From NCBI RefSeq assembly GCF_029229925.1, contig NZ_CP107254.1:2170001-2234000 (forward strand): a stretch of DNA of 64,000 nt. Reading direction: 5' to 3'. This DNA comes from Halorhabdus sp. BNX81. GTDB lineage: Archaea; Halobacteriota; Halobacteria; Halobacteriales; Haloarculaceae. The position numbers and the translations under genes were made by a program. Shown here piece after piece: positions 43,593-53,792 of the stretch. Position 1 is the first letter of the stretch, and each line of letters begins with the position of its first letter. The notes beneath the pieces are model-generated. The model made no database searches. It had not been told where the DNA came from and saw only the letters and a list, made by a program, of their open reading frames with translations.

Positions 43593-43981
43593 GGCTGGAA
43601 CCCCCCTGGTGGATCGTTCGTCCCGGTCGTGGCCCCGCCGTCGGTGACCGCCTCGCCCGTATCCTCGGCAGTCCCGTCCGACCGGACGGGGTCGTGGACT
43701 GTGACCAGTTTCGTCCCGTCGGGGAAGACCGGCTCGACCTGGATCATGTCGATCATCTCGGGGACGCCGGCCATGACGTCCCCCGGATCGAGCAACTGGG
43801 CCGCGCCCGATCGGATCTCGGCGACGCTGTCGCCCTCACGGGCGCGTTCGATACACCAATCCGAGATGTACGCGACGGCCTCGGGGTGGTTCAGCGCGAC
43901 GCCGCGGTCCTTGCGCCGGCGCGCGAGCTCTGCGGCCATGAAAATCGTCAACCGTTCTCGTTCCTTTGGCGTGAGGTTCAT
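43589..43981 (-). CDS. ureA: Urease gamma subunit (UreA)
   Basis: A 130-residue structural subunit. It opens [20 protein letters not shown] and continues [20 protein letters not shown], the standard UreA sequence, then [17 protein letters not shown]. The C-terminal 25 residues are a Gly/Thr/Asp-rich extension beyond the usual 100. It follows ureC with a four-base overlap. The ureB-ureC-ureA order differs from the common bacterial A-B-C order and is usual for haloarchaea. Confidence 0.96.
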   Translation of the reverse strand: MNLTPKERERLTIFMAAELARRRKDRGVALNHPEAVAYISDWCIERAREGDSVAEIRSGAAQLLDPGDVMAGVPEMIDMIQVEPVFPDGTKLVTVHDPVRSDGTAEDTGEAVTDGGATTGTNDPPGGFQP

Positions 43982-45684
43982 AGCAGGTACCGTTGTGCGA
44001 GCGGGAGTTCGGAACTCGGTTCGCAGGTCACGTTCTCGCCGTCGATGCGGACGTCGAAGGTTTCGGGGTCCACCTCGATGTCGGCCGGGCAGTAGGCGTT
44101 GTAGTGCATGTCGTCTTTGCCGACCGAGCGGGTCCCGGAGACCGGGACGACCCGTGAATCGAGGTCGTATTCCTCCCCGACGCCGGCCTCGTGTGCGGCA
44201 CCGCTGACGAACGTCAGCGACAGCGCCTGTTTCGCCCGGCCGACGGCCCCCGCACGAGGCCGCTGGACGATGGGCTCACAGGTCATCAGCGACCCGTTAG
44301 CCTCGCCCATCGCCGAGGAGACCGGGAATCCACCCTTGAACGTCATCTGTGGTTTGATCCCGAAGGAGTCGGGCTCCCAAAGCACGACATCCGCCAGCTT
44401 TCCCGGTTCGAGCGTCCCCACGTACGCGTCGATACCCGCCGAGATGGCGGGGTTGATCGTGTACTTCGCCAGGTAGCGCTTGATCCGGTGGTTGTCCCCC
44501 GACTCGCCTTCGTCCTCGGGCAGGGGACCGCGCTGGTCTTTCATCTTCGAGGCCGTCTGCCAGGTTCGGGGAACGAGTTCGGCCATCCGGCCCATCGCCT
44601 GGGAGTCGGTGGTCATCATCGAAATCGCACCCATGTCGTGGAGGACGTCCTCGGCGGCGATGGTCTCGGGCCGAATACGTGACTCCGCGAAGGCCACGTC
44701 CTCGGGGACATCCCGATCGAGGTGGTGACAGACCATCACCATGTCGAGGTGTTCGTCGAACGTGTTCTCGGTGTAGGGCATCGAGGGGTTCGTCGAGGAG
44801 GGAAGCATGTTCGATTGGCCGACCAGTTCCATGATGTCCGGGGCGTGTCCGCCGCCCGCGCCCTCGATGTGAAAGAGGTGCATCGTCCGGCCGTCGACCG
44901 CAGCCATCGTGTTCTCGACGAATCCGGCTTCGTTGAGCGTGTCCGTGTGCATACAGACCTGTACGTCCGCACGCTCGGCGACCGACAGGCAGGTGTCGAT
45001 CGCTTCCGGCGTCGAGCCCCAGTCCTCGTGGAGTTTGAGCCCACAGACACCCGCCTCGACCTGCTCGCGGAGGGCGTCGGGATCTGAAGCGTTGCCCTTG
45101 CCGTAAAAGCCGACGTTGACCGGCCAGGCCTCGGCGGCCTGCAGGAAGCGCGCGACGTTCGTCGGGCCGGGCGTACAGGTGGTCGCACCGCCGCCGAAGC
45201 CACCGCCCAGCATCGTCGTGATGCCCGACGCCAGCGCGTGCTCGTGCAGCTGTGCGGAGTTGAAGTGGACGTGAATGTCAAGCGCTCCCGGCGTGGCGAT
45301 CATCCCCTCGGCGGGGTAGACGTCCGTCGAGGGGCCGACGACCATGTCGACGCCGTCCATCGTGTCGGGGTTGCCGGCCTTGCCGACGCCGGCGATTTCG
45401 CCGTTCCGGATGCCGATGTCCGCGGCGACGACGCCCAGGACCGGGTCGAGGATCGTCGCATTGGTGATGACCCAGTCGAGTGCGCCCGCCGACTGCGTGA
45501 CGCTGGCGGTCATACCCTGGCCGTCCCGGAGTGTCTTCCCGCCGCCGAAGACGGCCTCGTCGCCGGGCGTCCGGCGGTCCGCCTCGACGGTCGCGAACAG
45601 CGCGGTGTCGCCCAGCCGAACCTGATCGCCCGTCGTGGGGCCGTAGAGGTCGGCGTACGCGTCCCGATCGATGTCCTTACTCAT
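43978..45684 (-). CDS. ureC: Urease alpha subunit (UreC), catalytic
   Basis: A 568-residue catalytic subunit that hydrolyses urea to ammonia and carbamate. Nickel ligands are visible: HVHFNS and HEHALASG, the carbamylated Lys in [24 protein letters not shown], and [16 protein letters not shown]. The mobile flap Cys-His is in [20 protein letters not shown]. It starts [20 protein letters not shown] at 45684 and overlaps ureB by eight bases. All catalytic residues I can check are present. Confidence 0.97.
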   Translation of the reverse strand: MSKDIDRDAYADLYGPTTGDQVRLGDTALFATVEADRRTPGDEAVFGGGKTLRDGQGMTASVTQSAGALDWVITNATILDPVLGVVAADIGIRNGEIAGVGKAGNPDTMDGVDMVVGPSTDVYPAEGMIATPGALDIHVHFNSAQLHEHALASGITTMLGGGFGGGATTCTPGPTNVARFLQAAEAWPVNVGFYGKGNASDPDALREQVEAGVCGLKLHEDWGSTPEAIDTCLSVAERADVQVCMHTDTLNEAGFVENTMAAVDGRTMHLFHIEGAGGGHAPDIMELVGQSNMLPSSTNPSMPYTENTFDEHLDMVMVCHHLDRDVPEDVAFAESRIRPETIAAEDVLHDMGAISMMTTDSQAMGRMAELVPRTWQTASKMKDQRGPLPEDEGESGDNHRIKRYLAKYTINPAISAGIDAYVGTLEPGKLADVVLWEPDSFGIKPQMTFKGGFPVSSAMGEANGSLMTCEPIVQRPRAGAVGRAKQALSLTFVSGAAHEAGVGEEYDLDSRVVPVSGTRSVGKDDMHYNAYCPADIEVDPETFDVRIDGENVTCEPSSELPLAQRYLL

Positions 45685-46066
45685 GGTCCGCCCCGTCGAT
45701 CCCAAACCCGGCCGCCCGAGCGCGTTCGAGCGCCCGATCGACGCCGCTTTCGACGCTGCCGTTCGTCAGGCCGTTCATTCCGTGGATACGGCGCTTCCCG
45801 CCGATAGCGACGAGTTCGACCGTTTTGGACTCGCCGGGCTCGAACCGGACGGCCGTGCCCGCCGGGATATTCAACCGCATACCGTAGGCCGCCCGCCGGT
45901 CGAATGCAAGGGCCGCGTTGGCCTCGAAGACGTGGAAGTGCGAGCCGACCTGGACCGGGCGATCGCCGGTGTTGGCGACCGTGACACGCCGGGTTTCCCG
46001 ACCCTCGTTGATCGTCACCGACCCCTCGCCGGTGCGCACTTCACCCGGAACGACGGTATCGGTCAT
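45677..46066 (-). CDS. ureB: Urease beta subunit (UreB)
   Basis: A 129-residue structural subunit and the first gene of the urease operon. Family blocks: [40 protein letters not shown] and [20 protein letters not shown]. The C-terminus adds about 25 residues after the usual end. It is divergent from the urea importer gene urtA across a 409-bp regulatory region. Confidence 0.96.
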   Translation of the reverse strand: MTDTVVPGEVRTGEGSVTINEGRETRRVTVANTGDRPVQVGSHFHVFEANAALAFDRRAAYGMRLNIPAGTAVRFEPGESKTVELVAIGGKRRIHGMNGLTNGSVESGVDRALERARAAGFGIDGADHE

Positions 46067-46475
46067 GCCCCTGTCACCGCCATTGTCGTGACGTTCGTCC
46101 AGTTATATCGCATATATCGAGACAGAAGTCCAGCTATCGATAAGATACCTCTATCGAACAAAAATTGCCGTTCCGCGAACCGGGAAGCTGACACTCGGGC
46201 ACACTTCGCCACCCCAACCTCACAATTGCCCATCACATCTCCCGTACTGGGTTCGCAATTTTGGATATGCCTATTTTTGCGTGAAAATATAATCCCCTTA
46301 TATTGTTGCCAGTTGCATCTATATTACTGGGGTAAAGTTTTAGTGGACTACCCAATACCGGACGATTGTCGATATATGATCGAAGAACATTCCAAGATTT
46401 CGCGTTTGGGCGCGAGAGAGCCGTCGGATATCGAGTTATCCTTCCGTTTCGGCAGTGATTCCGGGGGAGATTCGG
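46067..46475. other. Divergent regulatory region between urease and urea-importer operons
   Basis: A 409-bp gene-free AT-rich region. TATATCGCATATATCGA near 46102-46118 is a TATA-rich stretch close to ureB. AATATAA-TCCCC-TTATATT at 46286-46304 is a perfect 7-bp inverted repeat. GATATATGATCG near 46370 is a further TATA candidate for urtA, which would then have a leader of about 80 nt. ATCGA-containing repeats recur at about 46115, 46136 and 46154. It is probably the site of joint nitrogen-responsive control. Confidence 0.5.
46286..46304. promoter_or_regulatory. Perfect AT-rich inverted repeat in the ure/urt intergenic region
   Basis: AATATAA and TTATATT flank TCCCC with perfect symmetry, roughly midway between the two divergent operons. 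It could be an operator, or two back-to-back TATA boxes serving both directions. Confidence 0.5.
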
Positions 46476-47762
46476 ATGAATGAGCGACCGTCGGTCGGCC
46501 GCCGGGAGTTCCTCGCGGGGATGGGAACGGCGGGTGTAGCCAGTCTCGCGGGGTGTGGTGGAATCCTCGGCGGGAGTGGCGGGTCGGACACCGTCAAGAT
46601 CGGTGTCCTCGAGGATCGGTCGGGGAACTTCGCGCTGAACGGGACGCCCAAGTGGCGGGCCTCGAAGCTCGCGATCGACGAAATCAACGACGAGGGCGGG
46701 ATCGACGGCAAGGAGATCGAGCTGTTCGATCCGGACCCCCAGTCCGACGACACGCGTTACGCGCAACTCACCAAGCGGTTGATCAACCAGAACGACGTCG
46801 ACGTGCTGTGGGCGGGCTACGCCTCCAAGACCAGGGAGACGATCCGGCCGACCATCGACAGCAACGAACAGCTGTACTTCTACACCACCCAGTACGAGGG
46901 CGGCGTCGCCGACGAGTACACCTTCTGTATGGGGGCAACGGCCCGCCAGCAACTGGGCAGCGTGGTGCCCTACATGATCGAGAACTTCGGCGACCGGATC
47001 TACACGATCGCAGCCGACTACAACTTCGGTCAACTGTCGGCCGACTGGGTGAAGGTCATCGCCGACGAGAACGGTGGGGAGGTCATCGGCGAGGAGTTCA
47101 TCCCGCTGTCCGTGTCGAACTTCGGATCGACGATCAGCGACATTCAGGCGGCCGACCCGGACTTCGTGATGGCGCTTTTGGTCGGGAAGAACCACTCGTC
47201 GTTCTGGAATCAGCGGACCTCCGCCGGACTGGACATCCCGATGGGCACCTCGACAGTCATGGCCCAGGGCTACCAGCACCAGCGGCTCGATCCGCCCGCT
47301 CTCGAGAACGTTTACGGCGGGTTCAACTACATGGAGGAGGTCCCGACCGACCGCAACCAGGACTTCGTCGACCGCTACTACGAGAAGTACGGCGACGACG
47401 CCGCCTACATCAACGAGGAGGCCGTCAACAACTACGTCTCGACGTACCTCTACAAACAGGCCGTCGAGGAGGCCGGGACGCTTGACCAGGCGGAAGTCAT
47501 CGCCACCTTGGAGGAGGGGATGGAGATCACCGGCGACCAGTCCCCGGAGGGCGACATCAGCCTGCAGGGCGACGTCCACCACATGACCCACAACATGCGG
47601 GTCATGCGGTGTGATGCCGATCACAACATCACGGTCGAGGACACCCGGAAGATACCCGAACAGTTCCTCACCGAGACCGTCGACATCGATCTCAGCGGGG
47701 ACGACGACGGCATGACCAAGCAGTTCACGCCCGTCGATTACTTCCCCGAAGCAGGAGGGTGA
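46476..47762 (+). CDS. urtA: Urea ABC transporter substrate-binding lipoprotein (UrtA)
   Basis: A 428-residue protein. GRREFLAGMGTAGVASLAGC is a Tat signal with lipobox. The periplasmic-binding-protein fold of the amide/urea branch follows: VKIGVLEDRSGNFALNGTPK, ELFDPDPQSDDTRYAQLTKR and YFYTTQYEGGVADEYTFCMG, where UrtA-type proteins have the urea-site aromatic residues. It is the first gene of urtABCDE. Its neighbour in the opposite direction is the urease operon, which confirms urea as the substrate. The ATG at 46476 is preferred. Confidence 0.95.
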   Translation: MNERPSVGRREFLAGMGTAGVASLAGCGGILGGSGGSDTVKIGVLEDRSGNFALNGTPKWRASKLAIDEINDEGGIDGKEIELFDPDPQSDDTRYAQLTKRLINQNDVDVLWAGYASKTRETIRPTIDSNEQLYFYTTQYEGGVADEYTFCMGATARQQLGSVVPYMIENFGDRIYTIAADYNFGQLSADWVKVIADENGGEVIGEEFIPLSVSNFGSTISDIQAADPDFVMALLVGKNHSSFWNQRTSAGLDIPMGTSTVMAQGYQHQRLDPPALENVYGGFNYMEEVPTDRNQDFVDRYYEKYGDDAAYINEEAVNNYVSTYLYKQAVEEAGTLDQAEVIATLEEGMEITGDQSPEGDISLQGDVHHMTHNMRVMRCDADHNITVEDTRKIPEQFLTETVDIDLSGDDDGMTKQFTPVDYFPEAGG

Positions 47763-47765
47763 CCG

Positions 47766-48722
47766 ATGACGACAGGGAGCCCCGCGCTGATCGCCCAAAG
47801 CGGCTCCGCCGGCACCGTCGAGACGGTCCTGAAGACGCTTGATGGGGCCGGCGTGCCGATCGAACTCCTCCTGCAGATCGCCGACAGCTTCGCGTACATC
47901 ACGCTCGCGGCGATCGGTCTCGCCGTCATTTTCGGCATGGTCGGCGTGATCAACCTCGCCCACGGCGAGTTCATCCTGATCGGCGCCTACGCGACGACGC
48001 TGTCGGTCAACGTCTACGGCCTGCCGCTGCCGATTGCGATGGTGTTCGGCAGCCTCCTGACGGGCCTGTTCGGGATCGTCGTCGAGCGGACGATCGTTCG
48101 CCGGCTCTACGGGCGGTTGCTCGACACGATGATCGCTACCTTCGGACTCGGGTTGATCATCACCCAGGGTGTCCGGATCGTCTACGGGAACACCATCGAC
48201 TCGGTGTCGACGCCGTTCGGTGCGGTGCCCGGGTACACCTACTCGGCCTACCGGGTCTTCCTCGCGGTGGTCGCGATCGCCGTCCTGGTGGCGATCTACC
48301 TGCTGTTTACCCGGACGGAGTTCGGCGTCAAGGCCCGGGCCACCATCCAGGACCCCGACACCGCCCGGGCCATGGGCGTCGACACCGATCGGATGTACAT
48401 GTTGACCTTCGGGCTCGGGTCGGCGCTGGCGGGCCTGACCGGCGCGTTGTACGCCCCGATGGAGTCGATGGTCCCCTCGATGGGCAACGGCTACCTCGTC
48501 GAGTCCTTCGTCGCGGTCGTCGTCGGCGGCTCCTCGGCGCTCGTGGGCACGCTCTCGGCCGGCGGGCTCCTGGGGACGATCCGTGGCGTCTTCGCCAGCG
48601 AGTTCGGCACCTTCGTCGCGAAGATGGCCTTGCTCGCGACGGCGATCCTCGTCATCCGGTTCCTCCCGGGCGGACTGTCCGGGCTGTACGATAGCCTCAC
48701 CGATCGGGTGCAGGAGGAATGA
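47766..48722 (+). CDS. urtB: Urea ABC transporter permease UrtB
   Basis: A 318-residue branched-chain-type permease with about nine helices. The family blocks are LAVIFGMVGVINLAHGEFIL and the EAA-like loop GVKARATIQDPDTARAMGVD. SFVAVVVGGSSALVGTLSAG is near the end. It starts three bases after urtA and overlaps urtC by four. Confidence 0.93.
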   Translation: MTTGSPALIAQSGSAGTVETVLKTLDGAGVPIELLLQIADSFAYITLAAIGLAVIFGMVGVINLAHGEFILIGAYATTLSVNVYGLPLPIAMVFGSLLTGLFGIVVERTIVRRLYGRLLDTMIATFGLGLIITQGVRIVYGNTIDSVSTPFGAVPGYTYSAYRVFLAVVAIAVLVAIYLLFTRTEFGVKARATIQDPDTARAMGVDTDRMYMLTFGLGSALAGLTGALYAPMESMVPSMGNGYLVESFVAVVVGGSSALVGTLSAGGLLGTIRGVFASEFGTFVAKMALLATAILVIRFLPGGLSGLYDSLTDRVQEE

Positions 48723-49924
48723 CGATGCCCGAATTCGATTTCGTTCCCGACAGACTGGATCGACTTCGCGACCAGTTGAGCGGGCCGAACACGGTCGGGG
48801 AAACGCCGGCCTTCTGGCGGACGTTCCTCCTCGCCGTGGCGGTGTTTGCCAGCCTCCCGTTCCTGCTTGGAAGCTACGGCGCAAACCAGTTCGCGCTGTT
48901 TATGGCCTATGGCCTGCTGGCGCTCTCGCTGACGATCGTCTGGGGGTACGCCGGTATCCTGAGCTTCGGCCAGATCGCCTTTCTGGGGATCGCCGGCTAC
49001 ACCTACGCGCTGGTGAGTCTCAACGTCGGCGGCGCGCTCGGGGCGACGGTCGCGATCCCCGCCGCCGTCCTCGCGGCGACGGTGTCTGCGTTCGTCCTCG
49101 GGTACTTCATGTTCTACGGCGACGTCCGGGACGTCTACGTCGCGATCATGACGCTGGTCGTGACCCTGGTGATCGGAACGTTCCTCGGCCGAACCGCCGG
49201 CGACGGCTGGACGATCGGGAGCGTCCCGCTCGGCGGAGCCAACGGGATACCCGGCCTCCCGGATCTGACGATCGGGATCGGCGACGTCGCCGTGGTCTTC
49301 AGCGGGACGATGTACTACTGGATCACCCTCGTGGTCGTCCTCGGCACCTATCTTGGCCTGCGGGTGCTGGTCAACGGCCGCCTGGGGTACGCGCTGGTGG
49401 CGATCCGCGAGGACGAGGACCGCGCCGAGATGCTCGGATACGACGTGCGCCGGCTCAAACTGCTGGTGTTTACGTTCTCCGGGACACTTGCGGGAGTCGC
49501 AGGCGTGTTCTACGTCACGTATTTCAACATCGTCAACCCCGAGCCCTTTACGCTGCTGTGGGCGACCTACCCGGTGCTGTGGGTGACCTTCGGCGGGCGG
49601 GAAACGCTGACCGGCGCGCTCGTCGGGGCGATCTCGATCGAGTGGATCCGACTCACGCTATCCCGGACCGTGCCCGAGTTCGCGATCGTCTTCGTCGGCG
49701 CGATCCTGCTCGTCTCGGTCCTGTTGGTGCCCCGCGGTGTCGTTCCCGGTATCCGGGACAGTTACGCCTTCTTCGAGAGGCGCGGACTCAGAGACGGCGT
49801 CGTCGTCGGTGGACGGCGGATCGCGGCCGGTCTCCGCAGACGGGTGCGGGCAGTCGGAGCCCGGGTTCGTGGGACGCTCCCGGACGCCATCGAGTCCCAG
49901 TCCCCGGAGGTGAGTCGCGAATGA
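48719..49924 (+). CDS. urtC: Urea ABC transporter permease UrtC
   Basis: A 401-residue second permease with about ten helices. Key blocks: YGLLALSLTIVWGYAGILSF and the cytoplasmic loop YALVAIREDEDRAEMLGYDV. The C-terminal 60 residues are a basic/hydrophilic extension. It is translationally coupled with urtB and urtD (ATGA-type overlaps). Confidence 0.93.
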   Translation: MTMPEFDFVPDRLDRLRDQLSGPNTVGETPAFWRTFLLAVAVFASLPFLLGSYGANQFALFMAYGLLALSLTIVWGYAGILSFGQIAFLGIAGYTYALVSLNVGGALGATVAIPAAVLAATVSAFVLGYFMFYGDVRDVYVAIMTLVVTLVIGTFLGRTAGDGWTIGSVPLGGANGIPGLPDLTIGIGDVAVVFSGTMYYWITLVVVLGTYLGLRVLVNGRLGYALVAIREDEDRAEMLGYDVRRLKLLVFTFSGTLAGVAGVFYVTYFNIVNPEPFTLLWATYPVLWVTFGGRETLTGALVGAISIEWIRLTLSRTVPEFAIVFVGAILLVSVLLVPRGVVPGIRDSYAFFERRGLRDGVVVGGRRIAAGLRRRVRAVGARVRGTLPDAIESQSPEVSRE

Positions 49925-50700
49925 GTTCGACTGACAGTAGCGACCCGTCGATCCGGAAGACGCCCGCCGGCGAGGCGACCGGACCGGACACCGACGCTAT
50001 CCTCCAGACCGAGGGGCTCACCAAGCACTTCGGCGGGTTCACCGCCATCGACGGGATCGACTTCGGTATCGACGCCGGGCAACTGCGCTGTCTGATCGGC
50101 CCCAACGGGGCCGGGAAGTCCACGCTGCTGAAGTTGATCACGGGTCGACACGACGCCAGCGAGGGTCGGATCTTCTTCGACGGCCAGGAGATAACCGATG
50201 TCGTCCCGCACGCCCGCGTCGACCGGGGTATCGGCATGAAGTTCCAGGTGCCAAGCGTCTTCGAGTCGTTTACGGCCGCCCAGAACATGCGCCTGCCGCT
50301 CCAGCGCGGCGAAGAGGACGACCTCGGGGCGGCGATCGACGAGCGCCTCGGTCGCGTCGGCCTTCGGAACGTGGCCGAGACGCGCGCGGGCGAACTCTCC
50401 CACGGCGAGCAACAGCGCCTGGAGATCGGGATGGCCGCCGCGCTCGATCCCGATCTACTCTTGCTGGATGAACCCGTCGCCGGGCTCTCGATCGAGGAGC
50501 GCCGGGACGTGGCCGAGCTCGTCACCTCGCTGAACGACGACGGCATCGCCTTCGTCGTGATCGAACACGACATCGACTTCGTCGCCCGGATCGCCGACGA
50601 GGTGACGGTGCTCCACCAGGGGCGGATCTTCCGGGAAGGACCGATCGAGGACATCCGGGCCGATCCGGACGTGCGGCGTATCTACCTCGGCGGTGATTGA
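49921..50700 (+). CDS. urtD: Urea ABC transporter ATPase UrtD
   Basis: A 259-residue ATPase. After a Ser/Asp-rich N-terminal 30 residues come Walker A (CLIGPNGAGKSTLLKLITG), the Q-loop region with MKFQVPSVFESFTAAQNMRL, signature GELSHGEQQRLEIGMAAALD and Walker B LLLLDEPVAGLS. The ATG at 49921 overlaps the urtC stop. The frame is open much further upstream, but that part is a urtC shadow. Confidence 0.94.
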   Translation: MSSTDSSDPSIRKTPAGEATGPDTDAILQTEGLTKHFGGFTAIDGIDFGIDAGQLRCLIGPNGAGKSTLLKLITGRHDASEGRIFFDGQEITDVVPHARVDRGIGMKFQVPSVFESFTAAQNMRLPLQRGEEDDLGAAIDERLGRVGLRNVAETRAGELSHGEQQRLEIGMAAALDPDLLLLDEPVAGLSIEERRDVAELVTSLNDDGIAFVVIEHDIDFVARIADEVTVLHQGRIFREGPIEDIRADPDVRRIYLGGD

Positions 50701-50702
50701 CC

Positions 50703-51398
50703 ATGTTAACATGTAACTCACTCACAGTCGCCTACGACGCGACCCCGATCCTGCGAGACGTCGACCTGACCGTCGAAGACGGCGAGATCGTCGGCATCAT
50801 CGGCAAGAACGGTGCGGGCAAAACCACACTGCTGAAGGCGATCATCGGGTTGCTGGATGCGCGCTCGGGAACCATCGAGTACCGCGGGACGCCGGTGGGC
50901 AGGCTGACGCCGGACAAACGGGCGGCCCGTGGCATCGGGTACATCCCACAGGGCCGGGATGTCTTCCCCGAGTTGACCGTCGAGCAAAACCTCGTCGTCG
51001 GGGAGTCGATCAACGACGGCGCGGAAAGTCGCTACGAAGCCGTCTACGACTATTTCCCCGTTCTCGAAGAGCGGGCCGACCAGGCCGCGGGGACGCTCAG
51101 CGGCGGCCAGCGTCAGATGCTCGCCATCGGGCGGGCGCTGGTTGGCAATCCGGATCTCCTCCTGCTCGACGAACCATCCGAGGGGGTCCAGCCGTCGATC
51201 GTCGAGCAGATCAGCGAGGACATGCGGGCGATCAACGCTGACCTCGGCACGACGATCCTCTTCGTCGAACAGAACCTCGGCGTCATCCAGTCGATGGCCG
51301 ACCGCTGTTATGCGATGGAACGGGGGACCATCGCCGACGAACTCGACGGCGCGGCCGTCGAAGACGAGGACACCGTCGCCTCCTACCTGGCGGTGTGA
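50703..51398 (+). CDS. urtE: Urea ABC transporter ATPase UrtE
   Basis: A 231-residue ATPase paired with UrtD. Walker A is IIGKNGAGKTTLLKAIIGLL, signature GTLSGGQRQMLAIGRALVGN, and Walker B DLLLLDEPSEGVQPS. The SEGVQPSIVEQI segment is typical of UrtE/LivF. It is the last gene of the operon, separated by seven bases from the convergent hypF. Confidence 0.94.
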   Translation: MLTCNSLTVAYDATPILRDVDLTVEDGEIVGIIGKNGAGKTTLLKAIIGLLDARSGTIEYRGTPVGRLTPDKRAARGIGYIPQGRDVFPELTVEQNLVVGESINDGAESRYEAVYDYFPVLEERADQAAGTLSGGQRQMLAIGRALVGNPDLLLLDEPSEGVQPSIVEQISEDMRAINADLGTTILFVEQNLGVIQSMADRCYAMERGTIADELDGAAVEDEDTVASYLAV

Positions 51399-51405
51399 AC
51401 TCAGG

Positions 51406-53709
51406 TTACTCTCGGCTCGCTCCGGCGGCCGCGACGGCCACCTGCCCGTAGGCGATCCCGCCGTCGCCAGGCGGGACGCGGTCGTGGCCCAGAAAGTCCA
51501 GCCCGGCCGTCTCGACCCGTTCGCGGATCGTCCGGGTGATCGCATCGTTGTACGCGACGCCGCCGGTGAACCCTACGGCGTCGACCCCACGATCCGCGGC
51601 GACCGCGACGGACAGCTCGGCCAGTCCACGTGCCAGCGCCCACTGGGCAGTCGCGGCCACGTCGGCGATCGGGTGATCGTCGGCCATAGCGTCGAGGTCA
51701 CGAACGAGCTGTCGGGTGTCGAGCACTCGATTACCGTCCCGCGTCGCGTACGGAATATCGTAGTCGAGGACGGCACCGTCGACCGCCGCACTTTCGAGTT
51801 TCATCGCCGGTTCACCTTCGTAGCTGCGCTCGGTGCAAACGCCGAGAAGCGCACTCACCGCGTCGAGCAATCGCCCTGCGCTGGTCGTCGTCGGGGAATT
51901 GATGTCCTGCTCGACCTGTTTCCGGACGGTCGCCGCCTCGCCAGCCGTCTCGACCGTACCGCGCTCAAGGAGCAACTCGTCGATCCGGTCGTCGTCATCG
52001 AGCAGACTCGCCAGGATGCGAGGCGGCCGTTCGATCGCGGCCGTCCCACCGGGGAGTTCGAACGCCGAGAGGCCGCCGACGCGATCGTGATCCGCGAGGG
52101 TGGCGTCCAGCACTTCACCGCCCCAGATCGACCCGTCCGGGCCGTAGCCTGTCCCGTCAGCGGCGATCACGATTGCGCGCTTGCGCTCGCGCTCGGCCAG
52201 CAAGCTGGCGGCGTGAGCGTGATGATGCTGGACCTGAATCGGTCCCGCCATTCCCTCACGGTCGGCGTATGCTCCCGCTTCCTGGGTCGTCAGGAACTCG
52301 GGGTGGGCGTCACAGGCCACCACGTCGGGGTCAGTACCGAGCAGGTCTCGCAGATGGGAGACGGTCTCTCGGAGATATTCGACCGTTTCGGGGTTGTCGA
52401 CGTCGCCGATATACTGCGAGGGGACGACCGCACCGTCCTGGGTCAGCGCGACAGTTGCGTCGAACTCCGCCCCGAGAGCGAGCACGTCGTGGGCCGTCTC
52501 GGTCGAGGACGGCAGCGGGAGCGACTCTGGGACCCACCCGCGCGACCGACGGACGAACCGCCGCTCGCCCCCGGCAAACCGAGCCACGCTGTCGTCACAC
52601 CGCATCACGATCTCACGGTCGTGGACGAGGGCGGCGTCGATCACGCCATCGAGATCGGCGAGGATCGTCTCACGGTCGGTCGCCATCGGCACGCCGGGCA
52701 TGTTGGCGCTGGTCATCACCAGCGGGCCCTCGACGTGATCGAAAAGGCGGTGATGCAATCCGGAGTACGGCAGCATGACGCCGACGGTGTGCAGTCCCGG
52801 TGAGACGCTATCGAACCAACCCGGTCGATTTTCTCGCCGTCCATCGAGCAGCAGGATCGGCCGGCGCGTGTCTTCGAGCGCGTCGCGTTCGGTATCCGAG
52901 ACCTGGGCGACGGACTCTACCGCCTCCAGATCGGGGGCCATCAGCGCGAAGGGCTTCTCGGGACGGCCCGTTCGTTCGCGCAACGTCTCGACGACGGCCG
53001 GGTCGGTCGCGTCACAGGCCAGGTGGGTCCCACCGATCCCCTTGATCGCTACCAGTTCGCCGTCGGCAAGTCGCTGGCCAGCCCGCTCGATGGCGTCGTC
53101 ACCGTCGGCGCGGGCATTCCCGTCGCCGTCGAGCAGCGAGAGCGTCGGCCCACACTCGGGACAGGCGATCGTCTGGGCGTGGTATCGGCGGTCGCTCGGT
53201 TCCTCGTAGTCCGCCCGGCACTGGCCACACATCGGAAAGTCGTCCATCGACGTGGTTGGACGGTCATAGGGCAACTCCCGGATGACCGTATATCGCGGGC
53301 CACAGTCCACGCAGGCGGTCGCCCAGTAGCCGTGAAACCGGGAATCGGGATCACGCAGGTCTTCGAGACAGCTGTCACACATTGCCGTGTCTGGCGGAAT
53401 CGTCCCCGCTCCCCCCGTCGAGTCGGTCGAAGCGACGATCTCGAACCTGTCGAGACCCGCCGGCTCGCCGTCTTCGACCGTCACATCCTCGATTCGGGCC
53501 AGCGGCGGCGGATCCGTCCGGAGGGTCGCGAGGAACGCGTCGATGCCCGACTGGGGGCCCTCCAGAACGATCGTAACCCGTCCGTCGCCGGTGTTTTTCA
53601 CCTGACCCGCGAGGTCATTGTCGGTCGCCGTCCGATAGACGAACGGGCGAAATCCCACACCCTGGACGACGCCCGTCACCGAGACGACCGCTCGCGTCCG
53701 TTCGCTCAT
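51406..53709 (-). CDS. hypF: Carbamoyltransferase HypF
   Basis: A 767-residue enzyme that makes the cyanide ligands of [NiFe] hydrogenase from carbamoyl phosphate, passing the carbamoyl group to HypE. Domains: acylphosphatase about 1-90 (GVVQGVGFRPFVYRTATDND); two zinc fingers at about 105-185 (CDSCLEDLRD, CVDCGPRY, CGQCRADYEE, CPECGPTL); a YrdC-like domain about 200-380 (GIGGTHLACDATDPAVVETL); and a Kae1-like domain to the end (VQHHHAHAASLLAERERK and GFTGGVAYNDAITR). It is separated from hypBAED by MFS and nrd genes. Confidence 0.96.
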   Translation of the reverse strand: MSERTRAVVSVTGVVQGVGFRPFVYRTATDNDLAGQVKNTGDGRVTIVLEGPQSGIDAFLATLRTDPPPLARIEDVTVEDGEPAGLDRFEIVASTDSTGGAGTIPPDTAMCDSCLEDLRDPDSRFHGYWATACVDCGPRYTVIRELPYDRPTTSMDDFPMCGQCRADYEEPSDRRYHAQTIACPECGPTLSLLDGDGNARADGDDAIERAGQRLADGELVAIKGIGGTHLACDATDPAVVETLRERTGRPEKPFALMAPDLEAVESVAQVSDTERDALEDTRRPILLLDGRRENRPGWFDSVSPGLHTVGVMLPYSGLHHRLFDHVEGPLVMTSANMPGVPMATDRETILADLDGVIDAALVHDREIVMRCDDSVARFAGGERRFVRRSRGWVPESLPLPSSTETAHDVLALGAEFDATVALTQDGAVVPSQYIGDVDNPETVEYLRETVSHLRDLLGTDPDVVACDAHPEFLTTQEAGAYADREGMAGPIQVQHHHAHAASLLAERERKRAIVIAADGTGYGPDGSIWGGEVLDATLADHDRVGGLSAFELPGGTAAIERPPRILASLLDDDDRIDELLLERGTVETAGEAATVRKQVEQDINSPTTTSAGRLLDAVSALLGVCTERSYEGEPAMKLESAAVDGAVLDYDIPYATRDGNRVLDTRQLVRDLDAMADDHPIADVAATAQWALARGLAELSVAVAADRGVDAVGFTGGVAYNDAITRTIRERVETAGLDFLGHDRVPPGDGGIAYGQVAVAAAGASRE

Positions 53710-53792
53710 TAGGTCGTAGGCAGCAGTCCGCAGTGTTGAATCTGCCGACCGGAGTTCAATGCGCTTAACTCGCCGAACGAGGAATATGAAAC

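Noticed and set aside
46233-48884. 883-codon open frame antisense to urtA and urtB
   Set aside because: The composition is that of a mirrored coding sequence (Arg, Asp, His, Gly), it crosses an intergenic region, and both sense genes are clearly real.
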